A program made the translations under genes and the position numbers. Under the pieces are notes generated by a model. That model worked only from the letters and a program-made list of their open reading frames with translations, searched no databases and was not told the origin of the DNA. Shown here piece by piece: positions 15,363 through 23,848 of a stretch of DNA of 64,000 nucleotides (its first letter is position 1; each line of letters opens with the position of its first letter). The DNA comes from JAIXWP01 sp965247015 (lineage in GTDB: Bacteria > Bacteroidota > Bacteroidia > Flavobacteriales_D > Sanyastnellaceae), in contig CBDFGG010000006.1 of the NCBI GenBank assembly GCA_965247015.1, positions 434,001 through 498,000 on the forward strand, in the 5' to 3' direction.

Positions 15363-16745
15363 ATGAAAAAATTCACCTCGCGAATTTTAATGCTGTGCAT
15401 CTTCACATGCACACATCTCTTCTCCCAAGCGCAAGGCGATGAACTCTACGGACCTGGCATCAAGTTTAAGCTGAATGAAGAGGGTTCGAAATACATGCGC
15501 TTCATCACATGGCACCAAGTATGGGCCCGTTACAATCAAAACAACGAAGGCTCGGCAAGACAAGGTGTCGCTCAAGACGAAACATTCGACATCGGAATTA
15601 GAAGATCACGTTTTCTATTTCTAACGCAAATCAGTCCGAAGTTCCTTATCGTACTACACGCCGGAATCAACAATCAGACATCTTACACCGGTGGTTACCT
15701 CGGAAGCTCTGATGCAAAAAAACCACAACTATTCATGCACGATCTCTGGAATGAATACAAGGTTTTCGATAAAGCAAAATTTAAAATGGATATCGGCGCC
15801 GGGCTTCACTACTGGAATGGCGTTTCCAGAATGTCTAGTGCATCCACACTCAACTTCCTCGCTTATGATGCACCGATCTTCAACTGGTCTAACATTGAAA
15901 CAACAGACCAATTCGCACGATATATCGGGATCTATGCGAAAGGTAAACTCGGTAAAATCGATTACCGTCTCAATGTCAGCGAGCCTTTCTATACCAACAC
16001 TGGCAAGGCTATCTCCACAACTACTGCTAATTACAGCCCTTACAACGTCAACAAAATTTACGCTGGATATCTCAGCTATCAGTTCTGGGATCAAGAATCC
16101 AACGTACTTCCTTACACAGTGGGCTCTTACCTCGGATCGAAGAAGGTATTCAATATCGGCGGCGGCTTCATGAATAATCAAGAAGCGATGTGGACCAAAA
16201 AAACAGAATGGACCGGCACCGATTCTCTCACCTACCACGATATGAATTTGTTCGCGGCGGATGTCTTTATCGATCTCCCGTTGGATAAAGAAAAAGGCAC
16301 TGCCCTCACGGCGTATGTAGTAGACTACATCTACGACTTCGGTCCAAACTTCGTTCGCTCAATAGGCATCATGAATCCCGCAGCCAACAACGCAACCGGC
16401 GAAGGTGTGAGTGCTTATCGAGGTAATGCTCTTCCTCTCATCGGAACAGGAAATATCCTCTATGGTCAACTCGGTTATCTTGTTTCAAAAAATCTTTCTT
16501 CAAAATTCAGACTACAACCTTACGCAGCATACACGCTCGCAAACTTTGAAGGGCTTAAAGATGCAGAAGGCGATCATCACAATGTAAACGTGATCGATGC
16601 AGGAGCTAACTTCCTTCTTGAAGGACATCACTCTAAAATCACTGTCAACTATAGACATCGCCCTGATTTCAGCCAAATCGCAAGACCAGATTTCCAAGTG
16701 AAATATCGTCCTGAAATCACGCTTCAATTCCAAGTTTATTTATAA
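15363..16745 (+). CDS. Outer-membrane porin
   Basis: 460 residues. Signal peptide MKKFTSRILMLCIFTCTHLFSQAQ, then a pattern of alternating hydrophobic/aromatic beta strands ending in a typical barrel terminus (PEITLQFQVYL). It is a porin-type barrel, likely admitting small solutes. Nineteen bases before an MHS transporter and in the same operon as acyl-CoA synthetases, it presumably carries short-chain carboxylates across the outer membrane. The leader (15222-15362) holds the direct repeat AACTATATAA at 15220 and 15240, a possible operator. Confidence 0.85.
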   Translation: MKKFTSRILMLCIFTCTHLFSQAQGDELYGPGIKFKLNEEGSKYMRFITWHQVWARYNQNNEGSARQGVAQDETFDIGIRRSRFLFLTQISPKFLIVLHAGINNQTSYTGGYLGSSDAKKPQLFMHDLWNEYKVFDKAKFKMDIGAGLHYWNGVSRMSSASTLNFLAYDAPIFNWSNIETTDQFARYIGIYAKGKLGKIDYRLNVSEPFYTNTGKAISTTTANYSPYNVNKIYAGYLSYQFWDQESNVLPYTVGSYLGSKKVFNIGGGFMNNQEAMWTKKTEWTGTDSLTYHDMNLFAADVFIDLPLDKEKGTALTAYVVDYIYDFGPNFVRSIGIMNPAANNATGEGVSAYRGNALPLIGTGNILYGQLGYLVSKNLSSKFRLQPYAAYTLANFEGLKDAEGDHHNVNVIDAGANFLLEGHHSKITVNYRHRPDFSQIARPDFQVKYRPEITLQFQVYL

Positions 16746-16763
16746 AACTCAAACCAAGAAATT

Positions 16764-18326
16764 ATGTCAAACACAACCACATCTAGCAAAGGTATTTGGA
16801 GTGTGATCACCGCTTCTTCGGTGGGTACACTCATCGAGTGGTACGACTTTTACATCTTCGGAAGTTTGGCGACCATCATCGCTGCACAGTTTTTCCCAGA
16901 AGATAAAGGTTCTGCCGCATTGCTTTCTACCCTCGCGATCTTCGCGGCAGGTTTCATCGTGCGACCTTTCGGTGCACTCGTATTCGGTCGCCTCGGCGAT
17001 ATCGTGGGAAGAAAATACACCTTCCTCCTCACTCTTGTATTAATGGGCGGTAGCACTTTCGCTATTGGTCTTATTCCAAACTACAAGAGCATCGGCGTCG
17101 CAGCACCGCTCCTCGTTTTGCTGCTTCGATTGATTCAAGGTCTCGCACTCGGAGGTGAATATGGTGGAGCCGCTACATATGTAGCAGAGCACTCACCAGT
17201 AGGCAAACGCGGTTTCTATACCAGCTGGATTCAAACCACTGCAACACTAGGTCTATTCGTTTCCCTCGGTGTTATTTTGATCACAAGAAATACAATGGGT
17301 ATCGAGAAGTTCAACGATTGGGGTTGGAGAATTCCTTTCCTCGTATCTTCTCTTCTCGTTATTCTTTCGATCTACATCCGTCTTAAAATGAACGAATCTC
17401 CTCTTTTTTCAAAATTGAAAAAAGAAGGAAAGACTTCTTCAAATCCATTGAAAGAAAGTTTTACCAAAAGAGAAAACTTGAAGATGGTACTGCTTGCTCT
17501 ATTCGGCGCTGTGATGGGACAAGGTGTGATCTGGTACACAGGTCAATTCTATGCGCAATCATTTATTGAGAATATTTGTAAAATTGAATTCGGGCAATCA
17601 CGCACGATTCTGCTTTGGGCCATTGCATTTGCTACTCCATTCTTCGTGGTCTTTGGTGCACTGTCAGATCGCATCGGTAGAAAATGGATCATGATGGCGG
17701 GTATGTTTCTCGGTATCCTTCTGTATCGTCCGATCTATCAACACTTCTTGGATATTACGAATGAGAAAAACAAAGTTGAATTAGCAGAACAACGCGAAGT
17801 TGCAACCACTACTTCATTGGTTCCAAACAAAGCGGACACGCTGATCAAAACAGTAACGGTAAAGTACTTTGAAGACGGTTCTATTTTCAAAGAAACCAAA
17901 TCAGACACATTGTATGTGGCGACTGGTGCTCACGCTATCAAGCCTGCTATTAAAATGGAAAAGATTGTAGGTGATGGAAATTATTGGACCATCATTTTCC
18001 TCATCTTTATTCAAGTATTATTCGTGACCATGGTGTATGGACCAATTGCAGCATTCCTTGTTGAGCTCTTCCCAACACGTATTCGCTACACCTCAATGTC
18101 ACTTCCATACCACATCGGAAACGGTGTATTCGGAGGACTTGTTCCATTCATCAGCACATTGATAATTGAATATACCAAATCACCTGAGAATCCAGCCGGA
18201 TCTCCACTAGCGGGACTTTGGTATCCAATTATCGTTGCTACTATCTGTCTTGTGATCGGTGTACTTTATGTTTCAAATAAAGTAGACAAAAATGTACAAG
18301 ATGACGAAAATGCTTACATTCACTAA
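16764..18326 (+). CDS. MHS-family MFS transporter with internal insertion
   Basis: 520 residues, inner membrane. The metabolite:H+ symporter signature is clear: GTLIEWYDFYIFGSLA, FIVRPFGALVFGRLGDIVGRKYTF, RLIQGLALGGEYGGAATYVAEH. Between the helices ending LLYRPIYQHF and beginning NYWTIIFLIF lies an extra polar segment of about 80 residues (about 327-405) absent from classical MHS proteins. The likely substrate is acetate, propionate or a similar carboxylate, judged from the neighbouring acs/prpE-type genes and sensor. Confidence 0.9.
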   Translation: MSNTTTSSKGIWSVITASSVGTLIEWYDFYIFGSLATIIAAQFFPEDKGSAALLSTLAIFAAGFIVRPFGALVFGRLGDIVGRKYTFLLTLVLMGGSTFAIGLIPNYKSIGVAAPLLVLLLRLIQGLALGGEYGGAATYVAEHSPVGKRGFYTSWIQTTATLGLFVSLGVILITRNTMGIEKFNDWGWRIPFLVSSLLVILSIYIRLKMNESPLFSKLKKEGKTSSNPLKESFTKRENLKMVLLALFGAVMGQGVIWYTGQFYAQSFIENICKIEFGQSRTILLWAIAFATPFFVVFGALSDRIGRKWIMMAGMFLGILLYRPIYQHFLDITNEKNKVELAEQREVATTTSLVPNKADTLIKTVTVKYFEDGSIFKETKSDTLYVATGAHAIKPAIKMEKIVGDGNYWTIIFLIFIQVLFVTMVYGPIAAFLVELFPTRIRYTSMSLPYHIGNGVFGGLVPFISTLIIEYTKSPENPAGSPLAGLWYPIIVATICLVIGVLYVSNKVDKNVQDDENAYIH

Positions 18327-18338
18327 CACGAAGAAATC

Positions 18339-18563
18339 ATGAACGCATTAAAAAGAATATTAGGTTTTGTATGGTTTCTAGCAGGACCATCTGTTTTGGG
18401 ATACTTGCTTTATGAAGCTATGAAGAAAAACTCATTACCAACAAGCACATCCAACGATATGCTGCAATGGGCCATCATCATCGGCATCTTTATTCCCATC
18501 GCTATTGGATTTATGATCTTTGGATATTACTCCATCAAAGGAGAATATGATTTAAAGGATTAA
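18339..18563 (+). CDS. Small two-helix membrane protein
   Basis: 74 residues. Two transmembrane helices (about 8-27 and 44-66) end in the acidic KGEYDLKD. It lies 12 bases after the transporter and 6 before the next small membrane gene, in the same operon. It resembles small DUF6814-type proteins that accompany MFS or symporter genes in Bacteroidota; this is from memory. Probably an accessory subunit. Confidence 0.75.
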   Translation: MNALKRILGFVWFLAGPSVLGYLLYEAMKKNSLPTSTSNDMLQWAIIIGIFIPIAIGFMIFGYYSIKGEYDLKD

Positions 18564-18569
18564 ATAGAT

Positions 18570-18770
18570 ATGATGAAAGAGCGGAACTCCAAGCAAAAGT
18601 TAGTGGCATTGGCCATCGGTGCGGCGGTATTACTCAATATCCCGATTCTCGAGACGGTCAATAAACCACAACTCGTGCTTGGTTTTCCGCTTCTTTATTT
18701 TTATGTATTTCTGATATGGTTTATTTTAATTATTCTCCTTTACAGAATAGCTAAAAATAAAATGGGATGA
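18570..18770 (+). CDS. Small membrane protein, DUF3311-like symporter partner
   Basis: 66 residues, two membrane helices. The second half VLGFPLLYFYVFLIWFILIILLYRI has the G-x-P-x-x-Y spacing of DUF3311 small proteins that precede SSS-family symporters. Its stop overlaps the ATG of the symporter-kinase gene by four bases (18767-18770), indicating translational coupling and a probable complex with it. Confidence 0.75.
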   Translation: MMKERNSKQKLVALAIGAAVLLNIPILETVNKPQLVLGFPLLYFYVFLIWFILIILLYRIAKNKMG

Positions 18771-21514
18771 GTCCGTCATTAGTCATCATATCATCCCTTA
18801 TTTATCTAGGAATATTATTCCTGATTGCTTACCGCGCGCAAAAGAGAAAATCCAGCGGCAATCATCCGATCAATGCATGGATTTATGCATTGTCTCTGGG
18901 TGTGTACTGCACTGCATGGACATACTACGGCAGCGTCGGAAAGGCTTCGCGCGATGGCATTGATTTCCTCGCTGTCTATATCGGACCGACACTCATGGCT
19001 CCGCTGTGGTGGATCGTACTTCGCAAAATCATACGCATCAGCCAAGTGCAGCGCATCACCACTATTGCTGACTTTATATCTTCAAGATATGGTAAGAATA
19101 TTTCTCTTGGAAGTATTGTCACCATCTTTTGCTTTATCGGGATCATTCCCTATATCGCCTTGCAATTAAAAGCAATCAGCGAAAGCTTCGATATTATCAC
19201 AAATTACCAAGTGCATCAGGGTGGATCAAATGATATTCTTCACGATACCTCCTTTTATGTGGTGGCCATCATGGCGATGTTTACCCTGCTTTTCGGTACC
19301 CGCAAGATCGAAACAACAGAGCGTCATCCTGGAATGATGTCGGCCATCGCATTTGAATCCATCATCAAACTCCTCGCTTTTCTGGTCATCGGTTTCTTCC
19401 TCACCTATTGGGTCTTTGATGGATTTGGAGATTTATTTTCACAAGCATTATCCTCAGAAACTACGCAGCGTTTATTGCTCATGCCTGAACAAAGTGGCTA
19501 TCGTGAGTGGTTTTGGATCACGTTGCTCAGCGCTCTTGCATTTACACTACTGCCACGCCAATTCCAAGTGAGTGTAGTTGAAAACACAAATGAAAATCAT
19601 CTCAAAACAAGCATGTGGGTTTTCCCACTCTACCTATTGTTGATTAATCTCTTTGTGCTGCCAGTGGCGATTGGCGGCATTTTACTTTTCCAAAACTCGG
19701 CAACCAACGCCGACTATTTCTTACTTCAGATTCCTATTCATTTCGATCAAAAGTTTTTGGCGCTTTTCATTTTTATTGGTGGAATTTCCGCTGCTACGAG
19801 TATGATCATTGTAGAGACCATGGCCTTGAGTACCATGTTCTCAAACAACCTATTGATTCCTATCATTGTTGGAAACGATCGTCTAAAAAATAAGTGGGGC
19901 AGGTATCTCAGTGAAATCACGCTATACAGCCGACGTTTTTCTATTCTTCTTATTCTACTCCTCGCCTACCTCTATTACCATCGTCTCGATCAATACTACT
20001 CTTTGGTTTCTATCGGACTCATATCCTTCGTTTCGGTAGCGCAGTTTGCGCCTGCTATGATCGGTGGTATTTTCTGGAAAAAAGGCACCCGCAAGGGCGC
20101 CATCACCGGTATCCTTCTTGGCTTCACTATCTGGTTTTATACGCTTGTAATTCCCTCCCTCATTGGAAATACTGCATTTGGGCAATCATTGATTCAAGAC
20201 GGACTCTTTGGTTGGTCCATCCTCAAACCATCAGCGCTCTTTGGTCTTGAAGGCTTCAGCCCTATTTCACACGCGATGTTTTGGTCGATGTTCTTCAATA
20301 TCATTGCATACATCACGGTGAGCTTCAACAGCACTCAAAATATTATCGAACGAAATCAAGCAGAGGTATTCGTAGATATTTTCAAATACTCCGCGGTGTA
20401 TGAAAGCACTATTGTACTTAAGGGAAAAGCTTCGTTACCAGACATTCAGAAAACCCTTTCCCAATTCTTTGGCGAGGATCGCTCCAAGCAGGTAATACGA
20501 TTATTTGCTAAAAAACACGACATCGATATCTCCGATCCTTCGATGCAGGCCGATCCTCGGATCATTGCTTATGCCGAACGTTTGCTCGGTGGTGTAATCG
20601 GATCTGCTTCGGCTCGAATGATGATGTCATCTGCTGTTGCAGAAGAAGATATTCGCATTGATGAAGTTGTTTCGATTCTCAAAGAAAGCCAGCAACTCCT
20701 GAGCACCAATCGTGAGCTCACTCGTAAATCAACGGAATTAAAAAGTGCCTTGACCGAACTCGCTGTAATGAACGAACGCTTGAAGGAAAATGATCAAATG
20801 AAAGATGATTTCCTTTCAACGGTAACGCATGAACTCCGCACTCCAATCACTTCCATCCGCGCGCTCAATGAAATTCTGTACGATAATCCCGAACTCGAAC
20901 AAGACGATCGCCAACATTATCTAGGGATTGTCATCAAAGAGACCGAGCGTCTGAGCCGCTTAATATCACAAGTCCTCGATCTCGAGCGCTATGAATCAGG
21001 ACGACAAAAATTGACCTTGACGAGAACGACTGCGAGCGAACTTATTCAAGATAGCCTCGAAGCAATCGACCAACTCATCAAAGAACAGAAGACAACTATT
21101 CATTTTGAGAATAATACACATGATAAAATTCTTATTTGTGATAAAGACAAACTGATGCAAGTCATTTTAAATCTATTGTCAAATGCCTTAAAATTCGTAG
21201 ATGAAAAAAATGGCGAAATTAATATCACTGCATCTACAGATAAAAACCACATGATATTCTCTGTAAAGGACAATGGTAAAGGGATTGCGAAAGAATATCA
21301 GCAGATGATCTTCGAGAAATTTTTCCAAGCGAAAAATCAATTGATGAGAAAGCCTAAGGGCACAGGTTTGGGACTTGCCATTTGTAAAAAAATATTAGAC
21401 ATTCATAAAGGAAAAATTGAAGTACAAAGTGATGAAGGAATGGGTACTGTTTTCACTTTTTCCATCCCAATGAACCTAGACCAACTTCAACTAGAGAATA
21501 CAGAAAACAATTAA
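18767..21514 (+). CDS. CrbS/CbrA-like sodium:solute symporter-histidine kinase
   Basis: 915 residues. The N-terminal half (1-520) is a 12-13 helix SSS symporter core (ALSLGVYCTAWTYYGSVGKASRDGIDF, GGIFWKKGTRKGAITGILLGF). Then follow a linker with coiled coil (about 620-680), HisKA with H688 in STVTHELRTP, and HATPase with NLLSNALKF, DNGKGI and GTGLGLAIC. This architecture is that of CrbS/CbrA sensors, which control acetate or amino-acid use. Here it sits directly before a receiver protein and two acyl-CoA synthetases, strongly suggesting acetate/propionate sensing. Confidence 0.93.
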   Translation: MSPSLVIISSLIYLGILFLIAYRAQKRKSSGNHPINAWIYALSLGVYCTAWTYYGSVGKASRDGIDFLAVYIGPTLMAPLWWIVLRKIIRISQVQRITTIADFISSRYGKNISLGSIVTIFCFIGIIPYIALQLKAISESFDIITNYQVHQGGSNDILHDTSFYVVAIMAMFTLLFGTRKIETTERHPGMMSAIAFESIIKLLAFLVIGFFLTYWVFDGFGDLFSQALSSETTQRLLLMPEQSGYREWFWITLLSALAFTLLPRQFQVSVVENTNENHLKTSMWVFPLYLLLINLFVLPVAIGGILLFQNSATNADYFLLQIPIHFDQKFLALFIFIGGISAATSMIIVETMALSTMFSNNLLIPIIVGNDRLKNKWGRYLSEITLYSRRFSILLILLLAYLYYHRLDQYYSLVSIGLISFVSVAQFAPAMIGGIFWKKGTRKGAITGILLGFTIWFYTLVIPSLIGNTAFGQSLIQDGLFGWSILKPSALFGLEGFSPISHAMFWSMFFNIIAYITVSFNSTQNIIERNQAEVFVDIFKYSAVYESTIVLKGKASLPDIQKTLSQFFGEDRSKQVIRLFAKKHDIDISDPSMQADPRIIAYAERLLGGVIGSASARMMMSSAVAEEDIRIDEVVSILKESQQLLSTNRELTRKSTELKSALTELAVMNERLKENDQMKDDFLSTVTHELRTPITSIRALNEILYDNPELEQDDRQHYLGIVIKETERLSRLISQVLDLERYESGRQKLTLTRTTASELIQDSLEAIDQLIKEQKTTIHFENNTHDKILICDKDKLMQVILNLLSNALKFVDEKNGEINITASTDKNHMIFSVKDNGKGIAKEYQQMIFEKFFQAKNQLMRKPKGTGLGLAICKKILDIHKGKIEVQSDEGMGTVFTFSIPMNLDQLQLENTENN

Positions 21515-21526
21515 AAATAGAGATAC

Positions 21527-21898
21527 GTGAAGAAGCAAGCTAAAATATTAATTGTCGATGACGAGCCAAACATCCTGTTATCATTAGATTTTCTAATGCG
21601 AAGAGGAGGACATCAAGTATTCATTGCACGCAACGGTTCTGAAGCTATGGAACTTTTAAATAGCAATCAACCCGATCTCGTGCTGTTGGATATCATGATG
21701 CCCGATGTTGATGGTTACGACATCTGTAAGTTTATTAAATCCTCTCCTCATCATGCTCAAACAAAGGTTATTTTCTTGTCTGCAAAATCCAAGGAAAGCG
21801 ACATCAAGTACGGACTCGAAGTCGGCGCAGATGACTACATGACCAAGCCATTCAGCACTAGAGCATTGATGCAAAAGGTGGATGATTTATTAGCATAA
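21527..21898 (+). CDS. Single-domain response regulator
   Basis: 123 residues from a GTG start. A complete receiver domain only: acidic pair D11/D12, phospho-acceptor D55 (LVLLDIMMPD) and K107 (YMTKPF), with no output domain. It follows the symporter-kinase by 12 bases and is presumably its phosphorylation target. Because it cannot bind DNA itself, the signal must pass to another protein; CrbR of other bacteria carries a LuxR output domain that is missing here. Confidence 0.93.
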   Translation: MKKQAKILIVDDEPNILLSLDFLMRRGGHQVFIARNGSEAMELLNSNQPDLVLLDIMMPDVDGYDICKFIKSSPHHAQTKVIFLSAKSKESDIKYGLEVGADDYMTKPFSTRALMQKVDDLLA

Positions 21899-21913
21899 AA
21901 AAAATATACAGCC

Positions 21914-23830
21914 ATGAGTATATACACCGACGAATATCAAAAAAGTCTTGCCTCTCCCGAGACTTTTTGGGCAGCAAAAGCAGCTCGCATCAACTGGTTT
22001 AAAACACCGGAAAAAATTCTTACAAAAAATCACCGCGGCTTCTATCGTTGGTTTGAAGATGGTGAGATCAATACCTGCTATTTAGCAATTGATCAACACT
22101 TGGAGCAAGGCAATGGTGATCGTATTGCTGTGATTTATGATTCTCCTGTAACGGGTATTAAGCAAAAAATATCCTATCGTGAATTACACCATCATGTATC
22201 GCGCCTTGCCGGCGCCATGCAGAAAAATGGTGTGACCAAAGGTGATCGCGTAGTGATCTATATGCCAATGATTCCGGAGGCTATTTATGCCATGCTCGCT
22301 TGCGCTCGCATTGGAGCGGTGCACTCAGTGGTATTCGGTGGATTTGCTCCACATGAACTCGCCATTCGCATTGATGATGCAAAACCAAAAATGATCATCA
22401 GCGCATCTTATGGTATTGAAATAAATAAAACCATTCCATACAAACCATTGCTCGATGCAGCCATTGACAAGGCCATTTTCAAGCCCGAACATGTGGTGAT
22501 TGTTCAGAGAAATGGAGACCCCGCGCCATTGATGGCTGGTCGCGATCATGATTATAATGATTATGTAAAAGACGCTCCGGCTGCGGATTGCGTGACTTTG
22601 CGCGCCATCGATCCTTTATATATTTTATATACCAGTGGAACAACTGGAAAACCAAAAGGAATTCTTAGAGACAACGGTGGACATGCTGTTGCTTTAAAAT
22701 ATAGTCTGCATCACATCTATGGCATTCAGCCCGGCGAAGTATTCTGGGCGGCGAGTGATGTGGGTTGGGTTGTTGGTCATTCATACATCGTATACGGACC
22801 TTTGATGCATGGATGTACTACTATTTTATACGAAGGCAAACCAATCAAAACACCCGATGCAGGCGCATTCTGGAGAGTCATCGAAGAACACAAAGTCAAC
22901 GTACTCTTCACTGCACCTACTGCCATTCGTGCCATTAAAAAAGAAGATGATGAAGGCTCACTCCTTCAAAACTATAATATCTCTTCTCTCCGCTCGCTCT
23001 TTCTTGCGGGTGAAAGATGCGATGTCTCCACTTATTATTGGGCTTCGAATTTATTAAAGGTGCCAGTTATTGACCATTGGTGGCAGACTGAAAGTGGATG
23101 GCCCATCGTGGCTCCTAGCTTTGGTTTGCTCGATCAACCCATCATCAAACCTGGCAGTGCAGGCCGCCCCGTTCCGGGATATGAAATTCATATCCTCAAT
23201 GAAATGGGAGAGAAATTAATTCCTCAACAAGAAGGATTTGTTGCCATTAAATTGCCTTTGCCTCCCGGCTGTCTTCCGACACTTTACAATGACGATCAGC
23301 GATTTGTTAGTTCTTACCTCGATCAATTCCCCGGTTATTACCTCACAGGGGATGGTGGTTACATGGATGACGACAATTATCTCTATATCATGGGCCGTGT
23401 AGATGATGTGATCAACGTTGCTGGACACCGCCTATCTACCGGAGAAATGGAAGAAATGGTAGCGACTCACCCTGCAGTTGCAGAATGTGCAGTTATTGGA
23501 ATGGCAGACGAATTAAAAGGACAAGTGCCGCTGGCTTTTGTTGTTTTAAAAGATGGCGCTTCAATTACAGAAAAAGAAATAGAAACACAATGTGCTCAAA
23601 TCATTCGAGACAACATTGGTGCGGTTGCTTGTTTCAAAAACACCATCGTCGTGCAGCGTTTACCAAAAACAAGAAGCGGAAAAATTTTGCGTCGAATCAT
23701 GCGACACATCACCGACGGCGAGCACTACACAGTTCCATCTACCATTGACGATCCGCATATACTTGTCGAAATACACGATCAACTCAAAGCGCGTTCTATT
23801 GGAAAAGCGTTTGCTAAAATGATTCTATAA
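21914..23830 (+). CDS. prpE: Propionyl-CoA synthetase (PrpE-like)
   Basis: 638 residues. An acyl-adenylate-forming enzyme activating a short acid with ATP and CoA. The AMP-binding motif YTSGTTGKPKG is followed by ILRDNGGH, a PrpE hallmark where Acs has VVHSTAG. C-terminal motif LPKTRSGKILRR with K590, the residue usually controlled by acetylation. The 5' end lies 15 bases from the receiver gene and the 3' end 18 bases from acs. Propionate is the most likely substrate; other short acyl groups are possible. Confidence 0.87.
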   Translation: MSIYTDEYQKSLASPETFWAAKAARINWFKTPEKILTKNHRGFYRWFEDGEINTCYLAIDQHLEQGNGDRIAVIYDSPVTGIKQKISYRELHHHVSRLAGAMQKNGVTKGDRVVIYMPMIPEAIYAMLACARIGAVHSVVFGGFAPHELAIRIDDAKPKMIISASYGIEINKTIPYKPLLDAAIDKAIFKPEHVVIVQRNGDPAPLMAGRDHDYNDYVKDAPAADCVTLRAIDPLYILYTSGTTGKPKGILRDNGGHAVALKYSLHHIYGIQPGEVFWAASDVGWVVGHSYIVYGPLMHGCTTILYEGKPIKTPDAGAFWRVIEEHKVNVLFTAPTAIRAIKKEDDEGSLLQNYNISSLRSLFLAGERCDVSTYYWASNLLKVPVIDHWWQTESGWPIVAPSFGLLDQPIIKPGSAGRPVPGYEIHILNEMGEKLIPQQEGFVAIKLPLPPGCLPTLYNDDQRFVSSYLDQFPGYYLTGDGGYMDDDNYLYIMGRVDDVINVAGHRLSTGEMEEMVATHPAVAECAVIGMADELKGQVPLAFVVLKDGASITEKEIETQCAQIIRDNIGAVACFKNTIVVQRLPKTRSGKILRRIMRHITDGEHYTVPSTIDDPHILVEIHDQLKARSIGKAFAKMIL

Positions 23831-23848
23831 CATTACAATATTACAACC

